A stretch of 64,000 bases of DNA from Ectopseudomonas mendocina (lineage in GTDB: Bacteria > Pseudomonadota > Gammaproteobacteria > Pseudomonadales > Pseudomonadaceae), in assembly GCF_016008875.1 (NCBI RefSeq), contig NZ_JADTQG010000004.1, positions 124,001 to 188,000 on the forward strand, given 5' to 3'. This document shows, piece by piece, positions 24,328-31,961 of this stretch; position 1 is the first letter of the stretch; each line of letters opens with the position of its first letter. The translations under genes were made by a program, and so were the position numbers. A model generated the notes under the pieces. It was not told the DNA's origin. It ran no database searches and saw nothing but the letters and a program-made list of their open reading frames with translations.

Positions 24328-25377
24328 TCAGCCGTATTTCACGCCCGTCAGGCGTTCAGCCACCGACCACAGGCGCGCCGCATCATCGGCATCCGCCGCG
24401 GCAGCCGGCACCTTGGCCAGGCCCAGTGGGCCGCGTTTTTCCTCTTCGCCGGTCGGCCCGTAGTAGCGACCACCCTCGGCTTCAGCCGCCGTCGCCGCGA
24501 ACAGCGATGACAGCGCCCCCTGCGCCGCCGAGTGATAGACCTCGCGATCCTTTGCCCACTGGCGGGCGAACTCGCTTTCCAGTCCAGGCCCACGCTCGAC
24601 CAGTTCGGTAACGGCCACGCCAGGATGCGCGGCGATGCTCCGTACGCCCCAGTCGTTGGCCAGGCTGCGCCGCTGCAGCTCGAAGGCCATCATCAGGCAG
24701 GCCAGCTTCGACTGGGCGTAAGCCGCATAGGGGTCATAGCCGCGCTCGGACTGCAGATCGTCGAAATTGATCCGACCTCGATTGACCGCGATGCTCGCCA
24801 GTGTCACCACACGCGGATCGGATGACTTGCGCAGCGATGGCAGGAGCAAACCGGTCAGGGCGAAATGGCCGAGAAAGTTGGTCGCCAGCTGCATCTCGAA
24901 ACCGTCGCGAGACACGCCGCGTTGTGGCGGCGCCATGATCGCGGCATTGTTGATCAGCACGTCCAGCACCTCGCCCTCGGCATTCAGGCGCTGAGCCAGG
25001 CTGCGCACCGAGGCCAGATCGGCCAGGTCCAATTGTTCGAAACGCACCCGCGCATTCGGCACCTGGGTACGAATGCGTTCGATGCTCTCGGCGCCACGCT
25101 GCGCGTTGCGCGCGGCGATGATTACCTGCGCACCGGCCCCGCTCAGGGCCAAAGCATCCTCGAAGCCCATACCGCTGGTGCCACCGGTGACCAGCATGCG
25201 CATGCTGGTCAAAGGCGGTATGTCCGTCGCCTGCCAGCCCGTTGCAGTGTCGGCCCAGGCGAGCGTCGGCACACCGCCCAACACACTTTGCAAGGCAAGA
25301 CTGCCGCCCACCATGCCGAACAGTTTCAATGCTTCACGGCGTGTATGGCCCAGCCCCGCTTCGTTTCTCTTGCTCAT
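24328..25377 (-). CDS. Short-chain dehydrogenase/reductase with a Tat-type signal
   Basis: A 349-residue SDR. The N-terminus carries a twin-arginine pattern, HTRREALKLFGMVGGSLALQSVLGGVPTLAWA (about 11-42), as in Tat-exported proteins. The catalytic domain has the cofactor motif TGGTSGMG (about 64-71), NNAAIM, a serine in TLASIAVN and YAQSK (active-site Tyr/Lys). An exported SDR is odd because NAD(P) is cytoplasmic, so it may fold with cofactor bound before Tat export or keep the signal as an anchor. It is divergent from a LysR gene (293-bp spacer with REP DNA), the likely regulator. Substrate unknown. Confidence 0.82.
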   Translation of the reverse strand: MSKRNEAGLGHTRREALKLFGMVGGSLALQSVLGGVPTLAWADTATGWQATDIPPLTSMRMLVTGGTSGMGFEDALALSGAGAQVIIAARNAQRGAESIERIRTQVPNARVRFEQLDLADLASVRSLAQRLNAEGEVLDVLINNAAIMAPPQRGVSRDGFEMQLATNFLGHFALTGLLLPSLRKSSDPRVVTLASIAVNRGRINFDDLQSERGYDPYAAYAQSKLACLMMAFELQRRSLANDWGVRSIAAHPGVAVTELVERGPGLESEFARQWAKDREVYHSAAQGALSSLFAATAAEAEGGRYYGPTGEEEKRGPLGLAKVPAAAADADDAARLWSVAERLTGVKYG

Positions 25378-25531
25378 TGCAGCTTCCTCCTAACCGTTAG
25401 CTCGATGCGCCAAATCAGGCAACGGCGCAGGACATAGGGTGAAAGCAAAGAGACTGTTCGATAAGCCGGTCACTACCGCACAGGGTATACGGTCAGGCGT
25501 ACAGTTACCGGGGGTTTCAAAGGCGCGAACC

Positions 25532-25590
25532 GTAGCCCGGATGCAATCCGGCTACGGTGAAGATCGCGGCTGAAGCCGCTCCCACGCTTG
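25532..25590. repeat. REP unit and CGGCTGAAGCCGCTCCCACG repeat
   Basis: 25,532-25,555 is the REP palindrome GTAGCCCGGATGCAATCCGGCTAC; 25,565-25,586 is a GCGGCTGAAGCCGCTCCCAC unit also present near 50,063. They occupy the SDR/LysR divergent spacer. Confidence 0.75.
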
Positions 25591-25670
25591 CCACCCAGCA
25601 CCGTGTCAGGATTGGCAAAGCGGGCGCTGAGCCGCATTATCGAAGGCTTCGCCATTAGCCGGTCGCCGCC

Positions 25671-26594
25671 ATGCGCCAACCGAATCTGTCCGATATCGCT
25701 CTGTTCGCCGCCGTGGTCGAGGCCGGTGGTTTCCGTGCCGCAGCGCAGCGCCGCGGCACGTCAGCCTCGTCACTCAGCGACTGCATACGCCGCCTGGAAA
25801 AGGAGCTGGGCGTGCGCCTGCTCAACCGCACCACGCGCGGCCTGACGCCGACGGAAATCGGCGCGCGCCTGCTGGAGCGCCTGCGCCCGGCGCTGGACGA
25901 GATCAACACAGCACTCAACGACCTGCAGGAAGACCCGGAGCATCCGGTCGGCTCGCTGCGCCTGCATGTGCCTGGCATAATCGCCCGGCACATCCTGCCG
26001 CAACTGCTCGACGGCTTTCTCGCGCGCTACCCCGGCATCGCGCTGGAGGTGAACATGGACAACACCTTCATCGACGTGATCGGCGCCGGTTACGACGCCG
26101 GCATTCGCTACGAGGAAAGCCTGGCCAAGGACATGATCGCCATCCCTATCGGGCCGCGTCGGCAGTGTTTCATGGCAGTCGCTGCGCCCAGCTATCTGCA
26201 GCGCCACGGTACGCCAAAGCATCCAGGCGAACTGAGCGAGCACCGCCTGCTAGGCTACCGTTTCGCCAGCGGCAAGCTCGGCGTCTGGGAGTTCGAACAG
26301 GATGGACGCACCTTGCGCATCGCCCCGGAGGGTCGCCTGGTCAGCTCCTCGCAGGATCTGCTGATCGCCGCGGCCTGCGCCGGCCATGGCATTCTCTACA
26401 CCTTCGAGGAATACATCGCCGCGCATCTCGCCAGCGGCCAGTTGCAACCCATCCTGCATGATTGGTGGCAGCACTTCGAAGGCCCCTATCTGTACTACCA
26501 CAGCAGGCGCAACGTGCCGGCGCCGCTGCGCGCCTTCGTCGATTACGTGAAAGCCCTGAACAACGCCGACCATTCGTCTCAAAGCCCGATATAG
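25671..26594 (+). CDS. LysR-family transcriptional regulator
   Basis: A 307-residue LysR regulator. The N-terminal winged helix has LSDIALFAAVVEAGGFRAAAQRRGTSASSLSDCIRRLEKELGVRLLNRTTRGLTPTEIG (residues 4-62) and the effector-binding domain spans about 90-300. It belongs to the branch that controls adjacent oxidoreductase genes by divergent transcription, and the SDR gene lies head-to-head. The start at 25,671 begins the family-conserved MRQPNLSDI N-terminus. Effector unknown. Confidence 0.9.
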   Translation: MRQPNLSDIALFAAVVEAGGFRAAAQRRGTSASSLSDCIRRLEKELGVRLLNRTTRGLTPTEIGARLLERLRPALDEINTALNDLQEDPEHPVGSLRLHVPGIIARHILPQLLDGFLARYPGIALEVNMDNTFIDVIGAGYDAGIRYEESLAKDMIAIPIGPRRQCFMAVAAPSYLQRHGTPKHPGELSEHRLLGYRFASGKLGVWEFEQDGRTLRIAPEGRLVSSSQDLLIAAACAGHGILYTFEEYIAAHLASGQLQPILHDWWQHFEGPYLYYHSRRNVPAPLRAFVDYVKALNNADHSSQSPI

Positions 26595-26667
26595 AGCGGG
26601 CGGCAATATCCAGGCACGACACTCGGAGATTATAATTCCGCGCTTGCTTTCCCCTTCCAGGTCACTC

Positions 26668-27867
26668 ATGAACACGCCTTCCCCCAGCGCTGCGACGCAT
26701 CTGTCGCCGGGCGCGATCCTTCTCATTCAACTCGCCCTGGCCCTCGGCGGTTTCGCCATCGGCACCGGCGAGTTCGCCATCATGGGGCTGATGCCCAACG
26801 TCGCCGCCGACCTTGGCGTCAGCGAACCGCAAGTCGGCCACGTGATCAGCGCTTACGCCCTCGGCGTGGTGGTCGGTGCACCGGTGCTGGCCCTGCTCGG
26901 CGCGCGTTTGCCTCGGCGCATCCTGCTTCTGCTGCTGATGGGCTGCTTCGCCCTCGGCAACTTCGCCAGCGCCTTGGCGCCGAGCTACGAGCCGCTGTTG
27001 ATCTTCCGCTTCATCGCCGGCCTGCCGCACGGCGCGTACTTCGGCATCGCCATGCTGGTGGCGGCGTCCATGGCCCCGCCGCACAAGCGTGCCAAGGCGG
27101 TGAGCCGGGTGCTGGCCGGCCTGACCGTGGCGATCCTGATCGGTAACCCGCTGGCCACCTGGCTCGGTCAGTTCATGAGCTGGCGCTACGCCTTCGCCCT
27201 GGTCGGCGTGATCGCCATCACCACCATCGCCATGGTGGCGATCTTCCTCCCGGCAGACCCCAACGAGCAGCGCAGCAGCCCGTCGGGCGAGCTGCGCGCC
27301 TTCAACCGCGCGCCGATCTGGCTGGCCCTGGGCATCGGCGCCATCGGTTTTGCCGGCATGTTCTGCGTGTTCAGCTACATGGCGCCCACACTGCTGCACG
27401 TCACCCAGGTCGGCCCCGGCTGGATTCCGCTGGCCATGGGCGTGTTCGGCGCCGGCTGCATCGTCGGCAACAGCGCCGGCGGCTGGCTGTTCGACCGCCT
27501 GCGTCTGCGCGCCGTAGCCTGGATTCTGGCCTGGAGCACGCTGGTGCTGCTGGTCTTCCCGTTCGCGGCGCACAGCCTGTGGACGATCCTGCCGGCGATC
27601 TTCGCCCTCGGCACCATGATCGCCCTCGGCCCGGCGCTGCAGACCCATCTGATGGACGTCGCCACTGGCGCGCAAACCCTGGCGGCCGCCTCCAACCATG
27701 CCGCCTTCAACATCGCCAACGCCCTCGGCCCCTGGCTCGGTGGCCTGGCCATCAGCGCCGGCATGGGCTGGACGGTGACCGGCTATATCGGCGCCGCCAC
27801 CGCCATCGGCGGCCTGCTGTTGTTCGTTTGGGCGTGGCAGGTGCAGCAGAGAAACGCAGCGATCTGA
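26668..27867 (+). CDS. MFS transporter, AraJ-like efflux type
   Basis: A 399-residue 12-segment MFS protein. The start of segment one, LALALGGFAIGTGEFAIMGLMPNVAADLGVSEPQVGHVISAYALGVVVGAPVLALLGARLPRR, carries the motif-A region and the GTGEF signature of the AraJ/YdhP sugar- and drug-efflux branch. The ATG at 26,668 follows GGTCACTC and starts the family N-terminus; the in-frame start at 26,644 is less likely. Downstream of the LysR gene by 73 bp with a possible own promoter. Substrate unknown. Confidence 0.88.
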   Translation: MNTPSPSAATHLSPGAILLIQLALALGGFAIGTGEFAIMGLMPNVAADLGVSEPQVGHVISAYALGVVVGAPVLALLGARLPRRILLLLLMGCFALGNFASALAPSYEPLLIFRFIAGLPHGAYFGIAMLVAASMAPPHKRAKAVSRVLAGLTVAILIGNPLATWLGQFMSWRYAFALVGVIAITTIAMVAIFLPADPNEQRSSPSGELRAFNRAPIWLALGIGAIGFAGMFCVFSYMAPTLLHVTQVGPGWIPLAMGVFGAGCIVGNSAGGWLFDRLRLRAVAWILAWSTLVLLVFPFAAHSLWTILPAIFALGTMIALGPALQTHLMDVATGAQTLAAASNHAAFNIANALGPWLGGLAISAGMGWTVTGYIGAATAIGGLLLFVWAWQVQQRNAAI

Positions 27868-27932
27868 ACAGGTGCGTGAGGTGACTCGGGCAAGGTATCT
27901 TCTACCTCCCGAGCCACCAACGAACCCGCCCG

Positions 27933-28490
27933 ATGATTGTTCAGCGTTTACGCTTCGCCCTGATCGCGACGACCTTGTTCACCGCCCTGAACGCCCACGC
28001 ACAGGTGGAAGTCGAAGCCAATGCCGGCATGCTGGCGGCAAAGATTTCCGAAGAGATCGTTCCAGGCGACTACGAAAAACTGCTGCAGGGTTTGCGTGCC
28101 AATCCAGGCCAGCACAAACGCAAGATCGTCCTGCTCGACAGCATCGGCGGCAGCGCGCCGGAGGCCATTCGCATGGGTCGCCTGCTGCGCGAAACCGGCT
28201 TCGAGGCGCTGGTCCCTTCCGGCGGCATGTGCCAGGGCAGTTGCATCTACTTGCTGGCGGCTGGCAACAAACGTACGGTCAATGGCCACGTTGCCCTGCG
28301 CCGCCCGCCCTTCCCTGCTGGCGACTCGGCACTGGCTCAGGCTGCCCATGGCCGCCAGGCGTTCAGCCCGGCCAAGTACTTTCGCGATATGGGCGTCGAT
28401 GTGCGCCTGGCGGAAGACATCTACCAGGTCGCACCTGGCAGCCTGCGCCTGCTGAGTCAGGATGATTTGCGACGCTATCGGCTGAAATAG
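27933..28490 (+). CDS. Secreted ClpP/crotonase-fold-like protein
   Basis: A 185-residue secreted protein: signal peptide 1-23 (MIVQRLRFALIATTLFTALNAHA), then a domain resembling periplasmic COG3904-type ClpP relatives. The region KIVLLDSIGGSAPEAIRMGRLLRETGF corresponds to the serine-protease-like GG oxyanion loop. The motif SGGMCQGSCIYLLAAGNKR (about 96-114) parallels the CxSxC..aaG segment of that group, but the usual nucleophilic serine is at a Gly-Ser position rather than a clear GxSxA. It may be inactive or act differently. Followed by a strong terminator, so a single-gene unit. Confidence 0.7.
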   Translation: MIVQRLRFALIATTLFTALNAHAQVEVEANAGMLAAKISEEIVPGDYEKLLQGLRANPGQHKRKIVLLDSIGGSAPEAIRMGRLLRETGFEALVPSGGMCQGSCIYLLAAGNKRTVNGHVALRRPPFPAGDSALAQAAHGRQAFSPAKYFRDMGVDVRLAEDIYQVAPGSLRLLSQDDLRRYRLK

Positions 28491-28515
28491 CGATACGAAC
28501 TTGCGGGGATAAAGC

Positions 28516-28541
28516 CCGGCATCGCGCGATGCCGGTTTTTT
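28516..28541 (+). terminator. Intrinsic terminator after the ClpP-like gene
   Basis: CCGGCATCGC (28,516-28,525) and GCGATGCCGG (28,526-28,535) form a perfect hairpin followed by six T residues (28,536-28,541), 25 bp after the stop. Confidence 0.85.
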
Positions 28542-28644
28542 AGGTTCTTCGCATTCTCGGAATACGCATGACACCAGACTGGCAAGTTTGTGTGCGTATC
28601 GCTTACTGACTCAGCACTATCCGTTACCGCGTGCGCTGAGTGTT

Positions 28645-28701
28645 TGGGTTGCGCCCCTTACGGGCGCCACACCTTGACTCGCCCGTAAGGGGCGAAACCC
28701 A
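28645..28701. repeat. Long interrupted inverted repeat
   Basis: TGGGTT plus CGCCCCTTACGGGCG at 28,645-28,666 pairs with CGCCCGTAAGGGGCG plus AACCCA at 28,680-28,701, with one unpaired base on each arm and a 13-nt loop. It lies in the 270-bp gap before the convergent transporter gene; the rest of the gap shows nothing. Confidence 0.7.
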
Positions 28702-28814
28702 GCAGATCAGACGGCGTGTTAATGGAGAGTGCCAAGTCCTAGACAGCTAGCACCTTATTGCCAGTCCAGTATCAACTCGCACTTTCCCCAAACTATGCGA
28801 AAAACCTTTTTCCC

Positions 28815-30116
28815 TCAGAACAGGAACGTCAGCGCCAGGTTGAACAGCATCGCGGCGACGAAGCCGATGGGCGCGGCACGCAGCAGCAGCTGCGAGAACA
28901 GGGTCGAGCGCACCTTGTCATCGGTGCAGGAACCCAGCAGCAGGCTGCCACCGGAGGAGAACGGCGAGATCGAGGTGGCCTGGGCACCGACCACGATGGC
29001 GATGAAAAGGATCATCGGATCAATCGACATCGACGCCGACAGCGGCAGCACCATGGGGAACAGTGCCGGCGTCACCACCCCCAGGGTACTGGCGAAGATC
29101 GACATCAGCGCCGCCACCACGCCGAAGGCCACCGGGATCATCAACGGCGGGATATTGCCGCCGATCCAGGACGCCAGGGCGTCGATGGTGCCGGCCTTGA
29201 TCGCGACGGTAATCAGCATGCCGACACCGCAGATCATGATCAGCGTGGCCCAGGGCACCGAGGCGATGGCCTTGCGCTCGTCACCCAGCTTGAGCAGCAG
29301 GGCGATCACCGAGAACACGCTGGCGATCAGGCCGATGTCCACCTTGCTGTTGATGAACTTGATCGTGGCATTGTCCGGGAAGGCCAGCAGCGCCAGCGGT
29401 GCAGCGAGCACCAGCACCATCATCAGCACGGTCAGCAGCAGGGTCAGCTTCTGCTCGCGGTTGAATGCTTCCGGCAGGTCGGCGGCGAGTACCGCATTCT
29501 TGAGGTTGCGGCCATGGCCGCCGAGGAAGACGAACGCGGAAATCACCAGCACCGGGATGATCGCCGTGCTGGCGAAGATCGCCAGGGCATTCACGAAGGC
29601 TTCGCTCTCGGGCATGCCGGCGCCGGTCATCAGGCCGCGGAAGATGATGCCACTCTGGCTGGAGACGAAGTTCGCCCCGGCCAGCGCACCATAGTTCACT
29701 GCCATGCCGCCGAGAATCAGGCTCATGCCGGTGCGCTGGCACAGCAGCAGGGTCAGCGGCGCCATGAAGGCCAGCACGGTGTAGTAACCGGCGCCCATGG
29801 CAGCGATCACCCCCGAGGTCAGCAAAATGGCATAGGGCAGCAGGTGCGGCACGCCACGACAGCGATACAGCAGATGCCCAGCGAGTTTTTCCAGGGTGCC
29901 GTTGACGGTAGCGAAGCTATAGAACAGGCAAACCGAGAAGATCACGAAGAAAATCTTCAGCGGCCACATGTTGATGATGTCGCCCGGGCTCATGCCCATG
30001 CCGAAGCAGCCCAGCAGATAGGCAAAGGCGATGGCGAACAGGCCGATGTTGATCTTGGTGGTGTAACCCAGCGCGACAGCGAGGACGATCGCGGCGACGA
30101 CGAGCAAGCTCATCAT
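28815..30116 (-). CDS. Dicarboxylate/organic-anion permease, MatC/SLC13-like
   Basis: A 433-residue membrane protein with about 12 hydrophobic segments. The N-terminus LVVAAIVLAVALGYTTKINIGLFAIAFAYLLG and the conserved Gly/Ser/Thr-rich loops (SSQSGIIFRGLMTGAGM, SPFSSGGSLLLGSC) match the MatC-type malonate/dicarboxylate and SLC13-like carriers, which use Na+ or H+ to import organic anions. The start at 30,116 (tandem ATGs) is used; an upstream extension to 30,464 runs through the next gene and is not credible. It is encoded 40 bp downstream of the lactonase-like amidohydrolase gene. Exact substrate unknown. Confidence 0.82.
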   Translation of the reverse strand: MMSLLVVAAIVLAVALGYTTKINIGLFAIAFAYLLGCFGMGMSPGDIINMWPLKIFFVIFSVCLFYSFATVNGTLEKLAGHLLYRCRGVPHLLPYAILLTSGVIAAMGAGYYTVLAFMAPLTLLLCQRTGMSLILGGMAVNYGALAGANFVSSQSGIIFRGLMTGAGMPESEAFVNALAIFASTAIIPVLVISAFVFLGGHGRNLKNAVLAADLPEAFNREQKLTLLLTVLMMVLVLAAPLALLAFPDNATIKFINSKVDIGLIASVFSVIALLLKLGDERKAIASVPWATLIMICGVGMLITVAIKAGTIDALASWIGGNIPPLMIPVAFGVVAALMSIFASTLGVVTPALFPMVLPLSASMSIDPMILFIAIVVGAQATSISPFSSGGSLLLGSCTDDKVRSTLFSQLLLRAAPIGFVAAMLFNLALTFLF

Positions 30117-30156
30117 GATGGTTTGACTCCTTTTGTTGTTCTGATGTGAGCAGTGG

Positions 30157-30987
30157 TTACGCCGAGGCGAAACCGAACAGGGTTGCGGGGTTGTCCACCA
30201 GAACGCGACGGCGCTCCTCGGGGTTGGGCAGCAGAGCCTCGAGCAGCGCGAACTGCTGATCGTAGCGGGTCTGCGACTCGAACTGGGTGTTGGGCCAATC
30301 GCTGCCCCAGAGGAAGCGACCGACGCCGCCACAGGCCTCGCGCAGACGCGCCTCGATGGCCCGGGCGCGGGCCAGGTCGGATTGGCTGCGGTAGGCAGCG
30401 GACAGCTTGATCCACACCGGAGCCTGGCCCAGCAGATCGAAGAAGGCGTGGTGCTGCGCAGCATCCAGTTGCACGCTCGGCGCTGGCAGGCCGAAGTGAT
30501 CGATCACCACGGTGACGCCGGACTCGAGAATCGCCGGCACGATCAGCGCCAGGTCATCGAAACCACGCTGGATCTCCACCTGCCAACCGCGTTGCGCCAG
30601 GCGTCGGAACAAACCATTCCAGGCCGCGCCGGTGTAATCCTCCAGCGCCTTGCCGATCAGGTTCAGGCGCACGCCCACCACGCCGGCAGCGGCCAACTCG
30701 TCCAGCTCGGCATCACTGACCTGCACCTCCACCACCGCAACACCGCGCAAACGCTTAGGGAAGCGTTGCAACGCCTCGACCATGTAGTGGTTGTCGGTGC
30801 CGAGAAAGCTCGGCTGGATAAGTACGCCATGGGACAGGCCGCAGGCGTCCAGGTGGTTCAGATATTGCTCCACGGTGGCGTCATAGCTGGGGCTGTAGCG
30901 GCGGCCGGGAACCATAGGCAGGTCCTGGCGGAAGATGTGCGCGTGAGTGTCGATGCCGGCGATTGCGGCATAAGGCATGGGCGTCAC
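30157..30987 (-). CDS. Amidohydrolase-family lactonase-like enzyme
   Basis: A 276-residue metal-dependent TIM-barrel hydrolase of the amidohydrolase_2 group. The first metal motif IDTHAHIF is at residues 12-19, VVIDHFGLP (about 160) supplies a further ligand and LWGSDWPNT (about 228-236) carries the catalytic Asp. Relatives include 2-pyrone-4,6-dicarboxylate lactonase and other sugar- or aromatic-acid lactonases. Start is GTG at 30,987, supported by AGAGG 9 nt upstream; an ATG at 30,978 would drop three residues. It is divergent from a GntR regulator and upstream of a MatC-like permease, suggesting a carboxylate or lactone catabolic role. Confidence 0.82.
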   Translation of the reverse strand: MTPMPYAAIAGIDTHAHIFRQDLPMVPGRRYSPSYDATVEQYLNHLDACGLSHGVLIQPSFLGTDNHYMVEALQRFPKRLRGVAVVEVQVSDAELDELAAAGVVGVRLNLIGKALEDYTGAAWNGLFRRLAQRGWQVEIQRGFDDLALIVPAILESGVTVVIDHFGLPAPSVQLDAAQHHAFFDLLGQAPVWIKLSAAYRSQSDLARARAIEARLREACGGVGRFLWGSDWPNTQFESQTRYDQQFALLEALLPNPEERRRVLVDNPATLFGFASA

Positions 30988-31049
30988 GAAGCGATACCTC
31001 TGTCGATTCTTGTACGAGCCGCCGGTACTAGCGACTGCTTCTTGTAATT

Positions 31050-31075
31050 CATATATTCATATATATGTTTATATG
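31050..31075. promoter_or_regulatory. 26-bp palindromic operator candidate for the GntR regulator
   Basis: Positions 31,050-31,075 form a 26-bp palindrome with 22 of 26 positions self-complementary, centred on a perfect CATATATATG core at 31,058-31,067 with flanking CATATATT and TTTATATG half-repeats. It lies midway in the 170-bp divergent spacer between the amidohydrolase and GntR genes, where a UTRA-type repressor would bind to control both. Confidence 0.6.
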
Positions 31076-31157
31076 ACTGTATCTACAGAGATCGAGTGCT
31101 GTCAATCTACAGGCCGGTGGTAAAGTGACGGCCGGTCGACTTTTGGATGTGAGGTTT

Positions 31158-31895
31158 ATGAGCACCACGGCTCTCGGACAGGACGAACGCCTGCCGCTGT
31201 ATCAGCGGTTACGGGACGAAATGCTGGGCAAGATCGCCGCGGGCGAATGGCTGCCCGGCGAAGCCATCCCTACCGAAGCGGAGCTGACCCGCCAGTACGG
31301 CGTGGCCGTGGGAACGGTGCGCAAGGCGGTGGAAACCCTGGTTGCAGAAGGCCTGCTGCTGCGTGCCCAGGGGCGCGGCACCTTCGTGCGGCGGCCGAAC
31401 TTCGATGGCTCGCTGTTTCGCTTCTTCCGCCAGGTCAGCGCCAGCGGCCAGTCGCAGGTGCCGCAAAGCCGCATCCTCGAATGCCGCCTCGAACCGGCTG
31501 ATGCGACAGCACGCCAGGCACTGCAGCTGGCTGAGGACGAGCGCTGCGTATTCCTCCAGCGCCTGCGCCTGGTCGACGGCCGCCCGCTGTTTCACGAGCG
31601 CATCTGGCTGCCCGCCTCACGCTTCGGCGCCCTGCTGGGGCTCGCGCCGGATGATTTTCCACAGTTGCTCTACCCCTTCTACGAGCAGCACTGTGGTCAG
31701 CGCATCGCGTCAGCGAAGGAAACCCTGACGGTTTCCGCCGTCGACGCCGAGCTTGCGGCCATGCTCGATGTGGCTGAAGCCAGCCCGAGCGTGGTGATCG
31801 AACGAACCGCACAGGGCTATGACCGCACCCCGCTGGAATATCGCCTGTCGCGCGCGGCCGCGGAAAACTTCCGCTACCAGGTGGAAATCAGCTAA
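31158..31895 (+). CDS. GntR-family regulator with UTRA domain (HutC type)
   Basis: A 245-residue repressor. The winged-helix N-terminus LYQRLRDEMLGKIAAGEWLPGEAIPTEAELTRQYGVAVGTVRKAVETLVAEGLLLRAQGRGTFV fills residues 14-77, and the UTRA ligand-binding domain follows (about 95-240, ending in a RTAQGYDRTPLEYRLSRAAAENFRYQVEI strand). The ATG at 31,158 has GAGG 7 nt upstream; a GTG at 31,125 would add 11 residues. It faces the amidohydrolase gene across a palindromic spacer and is convergent with a CitMHS transporter gene. The effector is probably an acid or lactone metabolised by this cluster. Confidence 0.9.
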   Translation: MSTTALGQDERLPLYQRLRDEMLGKIAAGEWLPGEAIPTEAELTRQYGVAVGTVRKAVETLVAEGLLLRAQGRGTFVRRPNFDGSLFRFFRQVSASGQSQVPQSRILECRLEPADATARQALQLAEDERCVFLQRLRLVDGRPLFHERIWLPASRFGALLGLAPDDFPQLLYPFYEQHCGQRIASAKETLTVSAVDAELAAMLDVAEASPSVVIERTAQGYDRTPLEYRLSRAAAENFRYQVEIS

Positions 31896-31914
31896 ACGCC
31901 TCTATCCAGATGCA

Positions 31915-31940
31915 ACACGCCCGGGCAAGCCCGGGCGTGT
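31915..31940. terminator. Bidirectional GC-rich hairpin after the GntR gene
   Basis: ACACGCCCGGGC and GCCCGGGCGTGT form a perfect 12-bp stem with a 2-nt loop, in the 66-bp gap between convergent genes. Confidence 0.7.
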
Positions 31941-31961
31941 GCGGTACATGCTGGGCGTGGT

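Noticed and set aside
28758..30149. A 463-codon plus-strand open frame opposite the MatC-like permease
   Set aside because: Low-complexity His/Gln/Arg composition typical of a shadow; permease motifs lie on the other strand.
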